DNA of 64,000 bases. It comes from Paenibacillus xylanivorans. Lineage in GTDB: Bacteria; Bacillota; Bacilli; Paenibacillales; Paenibacillaceae. Below the pieces are notes generated by a model, which saw only the letters and a list, made by a program, of their open reading frames with translations, searched no databases and was not told where the DNA came from. Below are positions 9,391-18,087 of this stretch, piece by piece. Each line of letters opens with the position of its first letter. Positions within the stretch are counted from its first letter, which is position 1. A program made the translations under genes and the position numbers. The stretch is taken from positions 104,650-168,649 of the forward strand of contig NZ_LITU01000059.1 in the NCBI RefSeq assembly GCF_001280595.1, written 5' to 3'.

Positions 9391-9412
9391 CATGACGTTT
9401 GCGAGCAAACGT
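9391..9412. repeat. Perfect palindrome between the two element copies
   Basis: catGACGTTTGC-ga-GCAAACGTC forms a 9-bp perfect stem followed on the plus strand by tttaat. It may be a weak terminator or a protein site. Confidence 0.5.
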
Positions 9413-9443
9413 CTTTAATCTAAATTTGAATACACACATTCTG

Positions 9444-9517
9444 TGTTGTACCTCAAAATAGATTTGATTAAACGCATTCTCCGATACACAAAATTTGATG
9501 TACTAGGAGATTGCGTT
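9444..9517. repeat. lepA–hemW repeated element, copy B
   Basis: Same 15-base box as copy A (9444–9458), followed by a hairpin: aacgcattctcc 9471–9482 / ggagattgcgtt 9506–9517 (11 of 12 pairs). The loop sequence atacacaaa…tgatgtac is nearly identical to copy A. The distal arm begins two bases after the lepA stop codon. Confidence 0.8.
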
Positions 9518-9518
9518 C

Positions 9519-11333
9519 TTATTCATCATTTTTCAGCACCGCCATGAATGCTTCCTGCGGCACCTCTACGTTACCAACCTGCTTCATCCGCTTCTTACCT
9601 TCCTTCTGCTTCTCAAGCAGTTTCCGTTTCCGCGAGATGTCACCGCCATAACACTTGGCAAGTACGTTTTTACGCATTGCTTTTACCGTTTCACGAGCTA
9701 CAACCTTGGTACCCACAGATGCCTGAATCGGCACCTCGAACATTTGCCGTGGAATCAGCTCGCGCAGCTTCTCACAGATAATGCGTCCGCGGTTATATGC
9801 ACGGTCACGGTGAACGATGAAGGACAAGGCATCGACCTGTTCGCCATTGAGGACAATGTCCATTTTCGCCAGATTGGACTGACGGTAACCAGACAGCTCA
9901 TAGTCCAACGACGCATACCCTTTGGTGCTGGATTTCAGCTGGTCGAAGAAGTCATATACAATTTCGGACAATGGGATCTCATACGTAATGGTAACCCGAG
10001 TTGTATCCAAATATTCCATATTCACATATTCACCGCGTTTATTCTGGCAAAGCTCCATAATCGTACCCACATAATCATTCGGTACGATAATCGAAGCCTT
10101 AACATACGGTTCCTCGACAAAATCGATTCTTCCAACCTCAGGATAGTTGGATGGATTATCGATTTTCATCACTTCACCATTCGTCAACGTCACGTGGTAA
10201 ATTACACTTGGTGCAGTCGTGATCAATGGAATATTGAACTCACGCTCAATCCGCTCCTGGATAACGTCCATGTGAAGAAGTCCAAGGAATCCGCAACGGA
10301 ATCCAAAACCAAGTGCACTGGAAGTCTCCGGCTCAAAGCTGAGCGATGCATCGTTCAATTGCAATTTCTCCAATGCTTCACGCAAATCAATATAATCCGA
10401 TGTTTCGATCGGATATAGACCGCAGTATACCATTGGATTAATTTTGCGATAACCCGGCAAAGGTTCAGGCGTTGGATTTTTGGCGTCCGTTACTGTATCC
10501 CCGACTTGTGTATCTCCTACATGCCGGATACCTGCAACGATAAAACCAACATCACCGACGTTCAGCTCGTCCACGATCGTCATGCGTGGTTTGAACGCTC
10601 CAACCTCAATAACTTCAAATGTTTTACCTGTCGCCATCATTTTGATTTTGGAACCTGATTTGATCTTGCCGTCTATAACACGCACGTATACAATTACGCC
10701 TTTGTACGGGTCATAGTGGGAGTCAAAAATCAGCGCTTTCAAAGGCTGTTCAGGATCACCTTGAGGTGCTGGAACACTTAGCACCACTTGCTCCAAAATC
10801 TCTTTGATTCCGATTCCCGCTTTGGCAGAAGCCAAAACGGCATTGCTTGTATCCAATCCAATAACATCTTCCACTTCCTGTTTCACCCGTTCAGGGTCAG
10901 CGCTTGGAAGGTCAATTTTGTTGATTACCGGTAAAATTTCAAGATCATTATCCAAAGCCAGATATACGTTAGCCAGCGTCTGGGCTTCAATTCCCTGTGC
11001 CGCATCCACTACCAGCAGAGCACCTTCACATGCAGCAAGGCTGCGTGAAACTTCGTACGTGAAGTCTACGTGTCCCGGCGTATCAATCAGATTCAACAAA
11101 TACTCTTCGCCATCATCCGCTTTGTAAGTCAGTGCTACCGCCTGAAGCTTGATCGTAATTCCACGTTCCCGCTCAAGATCCATTTGGTCCAATACTTGTT
11201 CTTGCATTTCACGTGTAGTTAGCGCACCTGTGTACTCCAAGATCCGGTCCGCAAGTGTTGATTTGCCGTGATCTATATGTGCAATAATTGAAAAGTTACG
11301 AATTTTACGTTGTCTTGCCCGAATGTCAGTCAT
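9519..11333 (-). CDS. lepA: Elongation factor 4 (LepA)
   Basis: LepA/EF4 is a ribosome-associated translational GTPase linked to ribosome back-translocation and subunit biogenesis. The 604-residue length is normal. Visible GTPase motifs are [10 protein letters not shown] (G1), RERGITI (switch I), DTPGHVDF (G3) and NKIDLPSA (G4). The LepA-specific C-terminal domain ends near [21 protein letters not shown] at 11333. The upstream promoter (TTGATG-17-TATAAT) lies in a perfect 8-bp inverted repeat. Confidence 0.97.
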   Translation of the reverse strand: MTDIRARQRKIRNFSIIAHIDHGKSTLADRILEYTGALTTREMQEQVLDQMDLERERGITIKLQAVALTYKADDGEEYLLNLIDTPGHVDFTYEVSRSLAACEGALLVVDAAQGIEAQTLANVYLALDNDLEILPVINKIDLPSADPERVKQEVEDVIGLDTSNAVLASAKAGIGIKEILEQVVLSVPAPQGDPEQPLKALIFDSHYDPYKGVIVYVRVIDGKIKSGSKIKMMATGKTFEVIEVGAFKPRMTIVDELNVGDVGFIVAGIRHVGDTQVGDTVTDAKNPTPEPLPGYRKINPMVYCGLYPIETSDYIDLREALEKLQLNDASLSFEPETSSALGFGFRCGFLGLLHMDVIQERIEREFNIPLITTAPSVIYHVTLTNGEVMKIDNPSNYPEVGRIDFVEEPYVKASIIVPNDYVGTIMELCQNKRGEYVNMEYLDTTRVTITYEIPLSEIVYDFFDQLKSSTKGYASLDYELSGYRQSNLAKMDIVLNGEQVDALSFIVHRDRAYNRGRIICEKLRELIPRQMFEVPIQASVGTKVVARETVKAMRKNVLAKCYGGDISRKRKLLEKQKEGKKRMKQVGNVEVPQEAFMAVLKNDE

Positions 11334-11370
11334 TCCTTACCCCCAGAAACAGCCTAGTGTCAATCACTTC

Positions 11371-11399
11371 ATTATAACAGTTGATGCATGGTGCATCAA
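11371..11399 (-). promoter_or_regulatory. lepA promoter overlapped by an inverted repeat
   Basis: On the minus strand TTGATG (11399–11394), 17 bases, TATAAT (11376–11371). The palindrome TTGATGCA-tgg-TGCATCAA (11381–11399) covers the −35 and part of the spacer, as an operator would. Confidence 0.7.
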
Positions 11400-11479
11400 T
11401 CCCGCGTTGCCTCAACTTTATAATAATCGTCACAATCGCGAACTCCCAAGGGTTTATTTTGCCTGTATTTCATAGTCTT

Positions 11480-11839
11480 TTATTCAGCGACTCCGCTAAA
11501 TAAGGATACAACCCACTTCATTCCGTTATGGGATAGATTTTGAAGAAGACCTGCCGTTTTATCTGCCAGCACGTCGACCGGTGCTTTACTCTGTTCTGCG
11601 CCAAGCACCTGACTCGGTGACAGAACAGGTACAACTGGAGGTTCCTTGACCTCCTGCTGTACGGGCGCGGTCGGAACAGATTCGGCAGCCGGTGACACCG
11701 GCTCAGTTTTCACAACTGCAGGGTTGCCAGCCGAATCATCGCCCTTATTAAAGTTGCTGCCTGCCAGCTGCATTCCAAACAGAACACCCAGCAACATTAA
11801 CACACAGATGGAAAACAATCTTTTGCCGAATCTGGACAC
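11480..11839 (-). CDS. YqxA-like membrane-anchored protein (DUF3679 type)
   Basis: The 119-residue product has one N-terminal membrane segment (about residues 6–24) ending LLGVLFGMQLAG. A Pro/Val/Ser-rich, probably extracellular, middle and a hydrophobic tail follow. Position between spoIIP and lepA and the short LFGMQ-type membrane segment correspond to Bacillus subtilis yqxA, whose function is unknown. Start is GTG at 11839 after AGGAGGCGAGGAAT. The assignment rests on synteny plus weak similarity. Confidence 0.65.
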   Translation of the reverse strand: MSRFGKRLFSICVLMLLGVLFGMQLAGSNFNKGDDSAGNPAVVKTEPVSPAAESVPTAPVQQEVKEPPVVPVLSPSQVLGAEQSKAPVDVLADKTAGLLQNLSHNGMKWVVSLFSGVAE

Positions 11840-11893
11840 ATTCCTCGCCTCCTGTTATATCTTCGATTCTTCTATTCTTCCATCCAAGGAATA

Positions 11894-13189
11894 CTAGCCA
11901 CCTTGTGACGTTTTTTCCGCACTCGCTTTGTCCACCTTCTGATCATCCCAGTACACCTCTGCAATCATGTCGGCGAGTACTTTGGATGTCCGCTCCAGTT
12001 CAGCAGCCGTATTGTCTATGCCGCCAATCTCAATTAATATGCTGTTGGGTGAGAGCGTCTGATTATACTCGCCATTGTTGGCTCCACCGCCGTCCTTGCC
12101 CCAGACGCCGCGAGATACCCCTGGATATTTCGCTTCCAGCTTCTTATGGATTTTCGCCGCAAAGGCTTCATTCTGCTGCCAGTTTGGATTCTCATGTCCA
12201 ATAATAAAATATACTTTGGCATAGCCCAGATTATTAATGGTCGTCGTTGTTTTGTTATGACGCTGTGAGTCACGGTGAATATCGATGAGATACGTAAGAT
12301 CGTCATTCTGAGCGAGTGCAGCCTTCACCGTCTGGCGGGAGTATTTATAGGAATAATTCCAGTTATAATCCTTGACCTTGGTCGGGTAATCTTCCTGCGC
12401 GTGTTCCACGCCAATGCCCAGCTTCTCCAGACTGTCGGACAAGTAGGTTCCCACTTGAAAAACATTGCCCGTAGATTTACCAGAGGAAGGATTGTCACTT
12501 TTCGTGCCCAAGAGTGGATTGTATCCTTCACGTGGATGGGAATGGTAGACAAGAACCGCTTTTTTCCCTGCCGTTGGTGTGCTCGGTTCTTCCTTCCCGC
12601 CACTCTTCGGTGGTGGATCTCCCTTCACTTCGCCATCACCTGAATCCTGGGGATCGGATGGATCGGTATTATCCTGGCCTGGTGGAATATGCTGTTCGCC
12701 ACCTGACTTTCCTCCGCCTGCTGAGGCGGTATCAATCAGTCCAGGACCCGGCTGATAATCTTCTGGAGCTTCAGCCTTTGCATTACCCGACCCCGGTCGC
12801 AGCAGTACGGGTTGATTGGAACCCATGCCCGGCATTTCTCTAGCGATCAGGCTTTTGGGATCTTGCGGATTCACATTCGTGAGCAGTTGGAATACAAACG
12901 AAGTGAGATTCTCACCAGAAAATGCAGAAGCCTGTTCCTTTTGAGTTAGATGCGGCATTTCCATGCCGAGCATGTCCACAAAAAAGCTGCTTGATACGGC
13001 TCCGGCAAATCCTTTCATAGAAGAAACTGGTGAGTTATTCAAATGCTTCTCTGCCATGCCCCCCAGACCGAGTACTACAAAAAACAAGGCAGATATGATC
13101 ATAAGCAACAACAACGTACGACCCATGGCCAGCACGTGCAAACATCTTTTTTTCCATTTACCAATATTCCAGGCCAATATTTTATTCAT
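11894..13189 (-). CDS. spoIIP: Stage II sporulation protein P (SpoIIP)
   Basis: SpoIIP is a membrane-anchored peptidoglycan amidase/endopeptidase which, with SpoIID and SpoIIM, dissolves septal wall during engulfment. The 431-residue protein has a membrane segment at about 20–42 and a low-complexity Gly/Pro/Asp linker (about 150–225). The catalytic domain contains VLVYHSHPREGYNPLL, the DIHRDS metal-site motif and IIGHENPNW. ATG 13189 with AAGGAGA is preferred to an upstream in-frame codon at 13327, which lies in the gpr terminator region. It is followed by yqxA 54 bases on. A mother-cell sigma-E promoter is expected, but I see only a weak candidate (CATAGAGT). Confidence 0.94.
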   Translation of the reverse strand: MNKILAWNIGKWKKRCLHVLAMGRTLLLLMIISALFFVVLGLGGMAEKHLNNSPVSSMKGFAGAVSSSFFVDMLGMEMPHLTQKEQASAFSGENLTSFVFQLLTNVNPQDPKSLIAREMPGMGSNQPVLLRPGSGNAKAEAPEDYQPGPGLIDTASAGGGKSGGEQHIPPGQDNTDPSDPQDSGDGEVKGDPPPKSGGKEEPSTPTAGKKAVLVYHSHPREGYNPLLGTKSDNPSSGKSTGNVFQVGTYLSDSLEKLGIGVEHAQEDYPTKVKDYNWNYSYKYSRQTVKAALAQNDDLTYLIDIHRDSQRHNKTTTTINNLGYAKVYFIIGHENPNWQQNEAFAAKIHKKLEAKYPGVSRGVWGKDGGGANNGEYNQTLSPNSILIEIGGIDNTAAELERTSKVLADMIAEVYWDDQKVDKASAEKTSQGG

Positions 13190-13279
13190 TGCTTCTGTCT
13201 CCTTCCCTGCTGGACAACGCTTATACTTCAACTCTATGAGCCTGCCAGATTTGATAGAACAGGAAAAAGAAGATTGCAC

Positions 13280-13307
13280 AAAAAAAGAAAGTCCGATAGA
13301 TTCGGAC
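13280..13307 (-). terminator. Terminator after gpr
   Basis: GTCCGA-atcta-TCGGAC stem followed on the minus strand by TTTCTTTTTTT. Confidence 0.88.
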
Positions 13308-13349
13308 CTTCTTCTCAGGAGTCTCATGCATTTAAATTTTAAATTTCAA

Positions 13350-14351
13350 TCAATGGGTGTAGGCAGCCACATTCTCAGCATTTACCGCATCATGGAGAGC
13401 CGCATTTAGACCTGTTGCAATAATATTGGCAATATCTTCGACAAATTCATCGATTTCCTTGGGAGTAACGATGAGATCATGACCCAGCGGCTCCAATACT
13501 TCTTTTACCAAACTGAGGCGGTCATTTTCACCGATGTCGTCCAGCATGCCCATGATTTGTTTCGTCTGGTCGGTCTCTTGCCTAAAATGAGTACGCATCA
13601 TTTCAATGACGTTATTCACGATAGTGGACGCATAACACACGGTAGGCACACCGATGGCAATGCAGGGAACACCCAATATTTCACGTGTCAATCCACGTCG
13701 CTTGTTGCCAATGCCCGAGCCAGGATGGATGCCGATATCTGCCACCTGAATCGTTGTATTGACACGTTCCAGGGAGCGTGAAGCCAGCGCATCAATCGCA
13801 ATGATCGCATCCGGCTTCGTCCGATCCACAATCGCTTGCACGATGTCACTGGATTCAATACCTGTTGTGCCCAACACACCCGGCGCAATGGCACTGACTT
13901 CACGATAACCTGGTGCAACCTGATCCGGCACCAGTTCAAAATACTGGCGGGTAACCATTAGATTCTCCACCACCAGTGGACCAAGTGAATCAGGCGTGAC
14001 GTTCAGGTTGCCCAGACCCACAATCAGAACCTTGGACGTCTTGTTGATGCCCGCCTTCGCCAAAAAATCTTCCATCTCACGCGTGAATTCTGCCGCCACC
14101 CGCTCCTGAAGATCGGTATCCCCGTTACGAAGCGAGGGGACCTCCAATGTGACGTAGTGCCCCTTCACACGCCCAATAGCTGTAGCAGCTGCATCATCCA
14201 GCACATCAATACGTGTGATCGTGATACCGTCTTTCTTTTCCACATCTTCCCGTAGCCCGGGAATCGTCTGTTTCTGCCCACCTTGAGCCATTTCCTTGGA
14301 GTCAATTGCCAAGTCGGTGCGAACTGCATAATTTTGCAAATCCAGTGTCAT
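13350..14351 (-). CDS. gpr: Germination protease GPR
   Basis: GPR degrades the small acid-soluble spore proteins in the core at germination, after self-processing from a zymogen. The 333-residue protein has the family core VLIVGLGNLNVTPDSLGP, VSAIAPGVLGTTGIESSDI, DAIIAIDALASRS and a segment near HPGSGIGNKRRGLT. ATG 14351 has AGGGAGGCAGGG upstream. A plausible forespore sigma-G promoter (TGCATA-18-CACAATA) lies upstream, as expected for this gene. It is divergent from rpsT. Confidence 0.95.
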   Translation of the reverse strand: MTLDLQNYAVRTDLAIDSKEMAQGGQKQTIPGLREDVEKKDGITITRIDVLDDAAATAIGRVKGHYVTLEVPSLRNGDTDLQERVAAEFTREMEDFLAKAGINKTSKVLIVGLGNLNVTPDSLGPLVVENLMVTRQYFELVPDQVAPGYREVSAIAPGVLGTTGIESSDIVQAIVDRTKPDAIIAIDALASRSLERVNTTIQVADIGIHPGSGIGNKRRGLTREILGVPCIAIGVPTVCYASTIVNNVIEMMRTHFRQETDQTKQIMGMLDDIGENDRLSLVKEVLEPLGHDLIVTPKEIDEFVEDIANIIATGLNAALHDAVNAENVAAYTH

Positions 14352-14382
14352 CTGTCCCTGCCTCCCTTACCGCATTTGAGCA

Positions 14383-14413
14383 TATTGTGTGGGAAAATGG
14401 TGTGCTTTATGCA
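14383..14413 (-). promoter_or_regulatory. Candidate sigma-G promoter of gpr
   Basis: On the minus strand TGCATA (14413–14408), 18 bases, CACAATA (14389–14383). This resembles the sigma-G pattern TGMATA / CATACTA. Confidence 0.5.
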
Positions 14414-14441
14414 GCACTATCGAACATCATAGGAAAATCTG

Positions 14442-14470
14442 TTGCAATTTGCATGCCAGCGTGCTAGAAT
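14442..14470 (+). promoter_or_regulatory. Sigma-A promoter of rpsT
   Basis: TTGCAA (14442–14447), 17 bases, TAGAAT (14465–14470), 43 bases before the ribosome site of rpsT. Confidence 0.75.
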
Positions 14471-14526
14471 ATTTTAAGTTGTGAAACGTTTGTATTCATG
14501 CAAATGCCTTACAGGAGGTGAATGTA

Positions 14527-14799
14527 ATGCCAAACATCAAATCCGCTGTTAAACGCGTAAAAACGAGCGACAAGCGCCGCGCACTCAACGCTTCCCAGAA
14601 ATCTGCACTCCGTACAGCTGTTAAAGCTGCTGATGCTGCTCTGGTAAGTAACGAAGTTGATACTGCAAAAGCTGCGATTCAAGCTGCTTCCAAAAAGCTG
14701 GACAAGGCTGTAACTAAAGGTCTGGTTCATAAAAATGCTGCAGCACGCAAAAAGTCTCGCTTGGCGAAAAAACTGAACGCTCTTTCCGCACAAGCGTAA
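14527..14799 (+). CDS. rpsT: 30S ribosomal protein S20
   Basis: S20 is a primary 16S rRNA-binding protein of the small subunit. The 90-residue product [18 protein letters not shown]… is Lys/Ala-rich and helical, as in the family. ATG 14527 is chosen over an in-frame codon at 14518 because AGGAGGTGA (14513–14521) spaces correctly to it and because MPNIKSA is the family N-terminus. It is followed by a terminator and is convergent with holA. Confidence 0.97.
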   Translation: MPNIKSAVKRVKTSDKRRALNASQKSALRTAVKAADAALVSNEVDTAKAAIQAASKKLDKAVTKGLVHKNAAARKKSRLAKKLNALSAQA

Positions 14800-14825
14800 G
14801 AAGCGTTACTTATACGATCTAATGG

Positions 14826-14861
14826 AAAAATCCTGAACAGCATGAGCTTTCAGGATTTTTT
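14826..14861 (+). terminator. rpsT terminator
   Basis: aaaaatcctga / tcaggattttt stem with a 13-base loop, ending in a T-run on the plus strand. Confidence 0.85.
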
Positions 14862-14891
14862 AGTATCTGATTCTATAAGCATTTATTCAAA

Positions 14892-14947
14892 ACAAAGCGG
14901 CCTCTATTCCGATGATCTCACCATCAACGGAATAGAGGCCGCTTTGT
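14892..14947 (-). terminator. holA terminator (20-bp perfect stem)
   Basis: Perfect 20-bp inverted repeat with a 16-base loop, followed on the minus strand by TTTTG. It lies 19 bases past the holA stop. Confidence 0.85.
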
Positions 14948-14966
14948 CTTACAGTTATATCTATGT

Positions 14967-15983
14967 TTATGCACCAAGCCTTAACAAGAACAGCTCTAAA
15001 CCCAACACTTTATCCACTGCCCCCGTCTTCATCTGATAATCCAGTTCGCTGAGATGACTCAAAATCAGCCTCAAACGTTCGGCCTGGAATTTACGAGCCT
15101 GTTCACCAGCAATTTTGACAGCATACGGATGCAAACCAAGCTGGCTGGCAATTTGCTGTTGGGAGTAACTCTGCTGCCCTAACTCTTTTACCTGGATCAT
15201 GATTCGGAATTGACGAGCTATTAACGCTGCTATTTTGATCGGTTCTTCACGCTGCTTCAGCAGCTCATAAAAAAGACCCAAAGCCTTCTCCAGCCTCAAG
15301 TTAGCAAGCTCTTCCACCATTGCGAACACATTCTGCTCAGTACTTCGCGCCACCAGTGATTCGATATCCACGCGTTTGATCGTGCCTCCGTTACCAGCGA
15401 ACAAACACAACTTGTCCACTTCTGCAGATAACGTCTGCAAGCCTGTTCCTGCAAAACTCACAAGCGTGTCAGCCGCTCCAGCCTCAAAAGATACATCCCG
15501 TTGCTTCGCCAGCTTTACAATCCAACCCAGCAGCTCCTCGCCGCTCAGCGGAGCAAATGCAAGGACAATGGCTTGTTTCTTGGCTGCCTTCACCAGTTTT
15601 TTACGTTCATCCAGCTTATCCCCTTGTGCCAGAAAAACAATAGTACTATAGTCTGCCGGATTGTCCATATATGTAAGCAGTCGGTCAACCTGGTGATCAA
15701 TTTTGGAATCCTTGCCCGCTGTAAATAAATTAGCATCGCGAACAATAATGAGTTTACGTGGAACAAGAAAAGGAACCGTCTCCGCCTCTTCAATGACCAC
15801 CTCCACAGCTGTTTCAGTGAGATCATATGGAATGATCGCAAATTCTCGGTGCTCTTCTTCAATAACTTGTTCTTTTAACATATCCGTAAATTGCTGTATC
15901 TGGTATTTCTCCGTTCCGTACAGCACATATACCGGAGCCGTTTCTCCACTACGTATTGCCTTTGTCGCACTCTTTACATCCAT
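14967..15983 (-). CDS. holA: DNA polymerase III subunit delta
   Basis: HolA is the clamp-loader subunit that opens the beta sliding clamp. The 338-residue protein begins MDVKSATKAIRSGETAPVYVLYGTEKY, the typical start. It has the AAA-like domain I (LIIVRDANLF, TIVFLAQG) and the C-terminal collar domain (IAALIARQFRIMIQVKEL). The family has no Walker ATPase function. ATG 15983 follows AAGGGGG. Equivalent to Bacillus subtilis yqeN and, as there, convergent with rpsT. Confidence 0.94.
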   Translation of the reverse strand: MDVKSATKAIRSGETAPVYVLYGTEKYQIQQFTDMLKEQVIEEEHREFAIIPYDLTETAVEVVIEEAETVPFLVPRKLIIVRDANLFTAGKDSKIDHQVDRLLTYMDNPADYSTIVFLAQGDKLDERKKLVKAAKKQAIVLAFAPLSGEELLGWIVKLAKQRDVSFEAGAADTLVSFAGTGLQTLSAEVDKLCLFAGNGGTIKRVDIESLVARSTEQNVFAMVEELANLRLEKALGLFYELLKQREEPIKIAALIARQFRIMIQVKELGQQSYSQQQIASQLGLHPYAVKIAGEQARKFQAERLRLILSHLSELDYQMKTGAVDKVLGLELFLLRLGA

Positions 15984-16006
15984 CACGGTGCCCCCTTATC
16001 CCTCTT

Positions 16007-16035
16007 ATCCTACCAGAAAACGTGACAGACAACAA
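16007..16035 (-). promoter_or_regulatory. Promoter of holA
   Basis: On the minus strand TTGTTG (16035–16030), 17 bases, TAGGAT (16012–16007), with TGG just before the −10 (extended −10). Confidence 0.6.
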
Positions 16036-16071
16036 AGGGGCCTTCCATCCAGATAACGGATGAAGGCCCCT
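16036..16071 (-). terminator. Terminator after the anti-sigma factor gene
   Basis: GC-rich stem (aggggccttc…atcc / ggatgaaggcccct, one bulge) followed on the minus strand by ttgttg. The T-run is weak. It isolates holA from the sigma operon, 170 bases past the stop. Confidence 0.6.
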
Positions 16072-16241
16072 GTCCTACATCTATATAAACGCTGACACCA
16101 ACAATTCTAGAAAAGGCTGGTGTAACGGTCATACGACGTCAGTTGTTGTAACTGAGATAGGACGTTGTTGTTAATTCCAGTATATTCTTGACACAACAGA
16201 AATGTTCAGCAAGTCTTGAGGTCAAACGTGTAATTTACAGC

Positions 16242-17486
16242 CTATTTGGCAGAAGTTCCGCTTGAGGCAGTGGACACGTTAAACGATTTTTTCACTGTTG
16301 TCCCATCTTGATCTGTCTCGTAATTGAATATGGTGCTATCCTTGGACCAGCTCGCAGATTTTAGTGCACCTTCCACATTACGTTGCTCAACCAGATTAAG
16401 CACATCTTGGTCAGCGGCAGGTTTAGAGTATATGCTGATCTGATCACCGAGCAGCATGACCAGATAGGAACCATCTGGTGACTTCCATTCTTTTGGAGTC
16501 GTGGTGGAAAGGGCTCCTGAATCTGTGGCAGCCAATCCTTTATTTCCTCCTCCTGCATCCATGCCTGTCTCGGAATCAGGGGTCGTCGTACTCTCTGTCG
16601 GCTCCTCTACCTTAACGTCAGGCATATCCTGAGAAGTGAATGATTGCGCATCCCCATTTTCAGGCTCCGTTGTTCCACTTCCATCAGATCCTGCTGGTGG
16701 TACGGTAGCAGTTCCTGTATCCTGACTTTTCTCCTGATCCCCACTCTTGGTATTATCAGCAGAACTGGAACGGGAAGGAGTGTCCTTCGTATCACTCTTG
16801 TTCGCTTCGGATCCAGAGTCTGGCTGTTTAGGCGTTTGATTTTCCTTTATTTCAGGTTCCTGTACCTTCTCAGGACCACCTTCCTCCGGAGCAGCCTCTT
16901 TCGGTTGTTTATCTTCAACAAATGGCTGGTTAAAATCATCAATCAATGAACTGCTATCACTATTTGCAGCGGACGGTTCATCGTTGTTAATCTCTCTGCT
17001 CACTGGATTTTGATCGGCATTCCCGCCTTCTTGAGTACTTCCAGTGCTCATCATCACTTCAGCATTCTCAATCTTCTCTGGTTGATATCCGAAAATTGCA
17101 ACGCCCAGTACAACAGCTGCTGCTGCGCCCATGGACATCCGGCCTGCCATGGAATTCAACCATTTTTGCTTCGGTTTCCGCTCACTTGAACGCTGTAAAT
17201 TCTCAAATGCAGCAGGGACAGGACTCATTTCCTGTATTGTACTGCTTTGTTCCCTCTTCGCTTCGTCGATTGCATCCAATTGCGGCATAATGGCATCAAC
17301 CAGACTGAATCTCGGGGTTACCTGCGGCAAATCTTCCAGTTCTCTGGAGAGAGCTCTGAGCAAACTAAAATTTTCGGCGCACTCCGCGCATTGGGCCACA
17401 TGCTGTAGCATCTGCGCGGTTTCGGCCTCGCCCAGATCATGATCCAGATACCGGTGCATCCATTCCACCACCTCTTCGCATTTCAT
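16242..17486 (-). CDS. Membrane anti-sigma factor with zinc-binding N-terminus
   Basis: Inferred to hold the co-encoded ECF sigma factor inactive at the membrane. The first 45 residues form a zf-HC2/anti-sigma domain with the HxxxCxxC motif HVAQCAEC. One membrane segment lies near residues 112–130. A long outside region of about 280 residues follows. It is first extremely rich in Ser, Glu, Asp, Thr and Pro, then ends in a compact domain (about 335–410) with SPDGSYLVMLLGDQISIYS and ASWSKDSTIFNYE. Family anti-sigma factors are often about 200–250 residues, so this ectodomain is large and may sense a wall or envelope signal. ATG 17486 overlaps the sigma stop (ATGA). Confidence 0.85.
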   Translation of the reverse strand: MKCEEVVEWMHRYLDHDLGEAETAQMLQHVAQCAECAENFSLLRALSRELEDLPQVTPRFSLVDAIMPQLDAIDEAKREQSSTIQEMSPVPAAFENLQRSSERKPKQKWLNSMAGRMSMGAAAAVVLGVAIFGYQPEKIENAEVMMSTGSTQEGGNADQNPVSREINNDEPSAANSDSSSLIDDFNQPFVEDKQPKEAAPEEGGPEKVQEPEIKENQTPKQPDSGSEANKSDTKDTPSRSSSADNTKSGDQEKSQDTGTATVPPAGSDGSGTTEPENGDAQSFTSQDMPDVKVEEPTESTTTPDSETGMDAGGGNKGLAATDSGALSTTTPKEWKSPDGSYLVMLLGDQISIYSKPAADQDVLNLVEQRNVEGALKSASWSKDSTIFNYETDQDGTTVKKSFNVSTASSGTSAK

Positions 17487-18031
17487 CCTGTCACACCACC
17501 TTTCTGATACTCCTGTAGTAGATTCTGTAATTGCTGTCTGGCTCTAAATAAATAAGATTTAACCGTATTCAACGGAAGATCGAGGCAATCCGCAATTTCG
17601 TTATAGGATAAGTCCTGCAAATATCTTAGAACAATAACGGTACGGTGATGCTCAGGTAGCATATTAATAGCATCCTGTATATCCTTTGCCACATACGTGG
17701 ACATCACTTCGAATTCCACGTCCTGATTGTCCTGAAAAACCATATCATGCTCGTCAATGGAGACGGAAGGCTTGGTTCTTCTGAATTTATCAATACAGAT
17801 ATTCGTGACGATGCGCTGTACCCATGTCTTAAACTGGGCCTTTTCCTCATATGAGTTAATCTTGGTGTAAATTCGGATCAACGCTTCCTGAGCAGCATCC
17901 AAAGCGTCCTGTTCATTATTTAGAATGTAATATGCGGTCCGATAAACATGCTGTTCAATGTCCCGCAATAGGGTAATTAGAGCGTCGCGATCGCCCGATT
18001 GAGCGGCTCTGATGAGTTCCGGCTCTACCAC
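17483..18031 (-). CDS. ECF-family RNA polymerase sigma factor (SigW-like)
   Basis: An alternative sigma factor of 182 residues. Region 2 contains DALDAAQEALIRIYTKINSYEEKAQFKTWVQRIVTNICIDKFRR in the usual ECF arrangement. Region 4 has MLPEHHRTVIVLRYLQDLSYNEIADCLDLPLNTVKSYLFRARQQL. Start is GTG 18031 with GAGGGGG upstream. The stop overlaps the anti-sigma ATG by four bases. A GCAAC-17-CGTCT motif upstream on the minus strand fits ECF-type self-regulation. The regulon cannot be read from this window. Confidence 0.9.
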   Translation of the reverse strand: MVEPELIRAAQSGDRDALITLLRDIEQHVYRTAYYILNNEQDALDAAQEALIRIYTKINSYEEKAQFKTWVQRIVTNICIDKFRRTKPSVSIDEHDMVFQDNQDVEFEVMSTYVAKDIQDAINMLPEHHRTVIVLRYLQDLSYNEIADCLDLPLNTVKSYLFRARQQLQNLLQEYQKGGVTG

Positions 18032-18060
18032 AAAGGATCCCCCTCTCCCTGCAACCTTAC

Positions 18061-18087
18061 AGACGTGACCATCAATAAAATTGTTGC
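18061..18087 (-). promoter_or_regulatory. Candidate autoregulated ECF promoter
   Basis: On the minus strand GCAAC (18087–18083), 17 bases, CGTCT (18065–18061), 29 bases before the sigma GTG. −35 AAC and −10 CGTC cores are typical of ECF promoters. Confidence 0.5.

Noticed and set aside
9744-10418. 224-codon plus-strand frame inside lepA
   Set aside because: Antisense shadow of a full-length, well-conserved gene; no start signals.
16080-16240. A yqzM-like small gene beside holA, as in Bacillus subtilis
   Set aside because: No ORF with a ribosome site and matching composition is present in this gap or near comEC.
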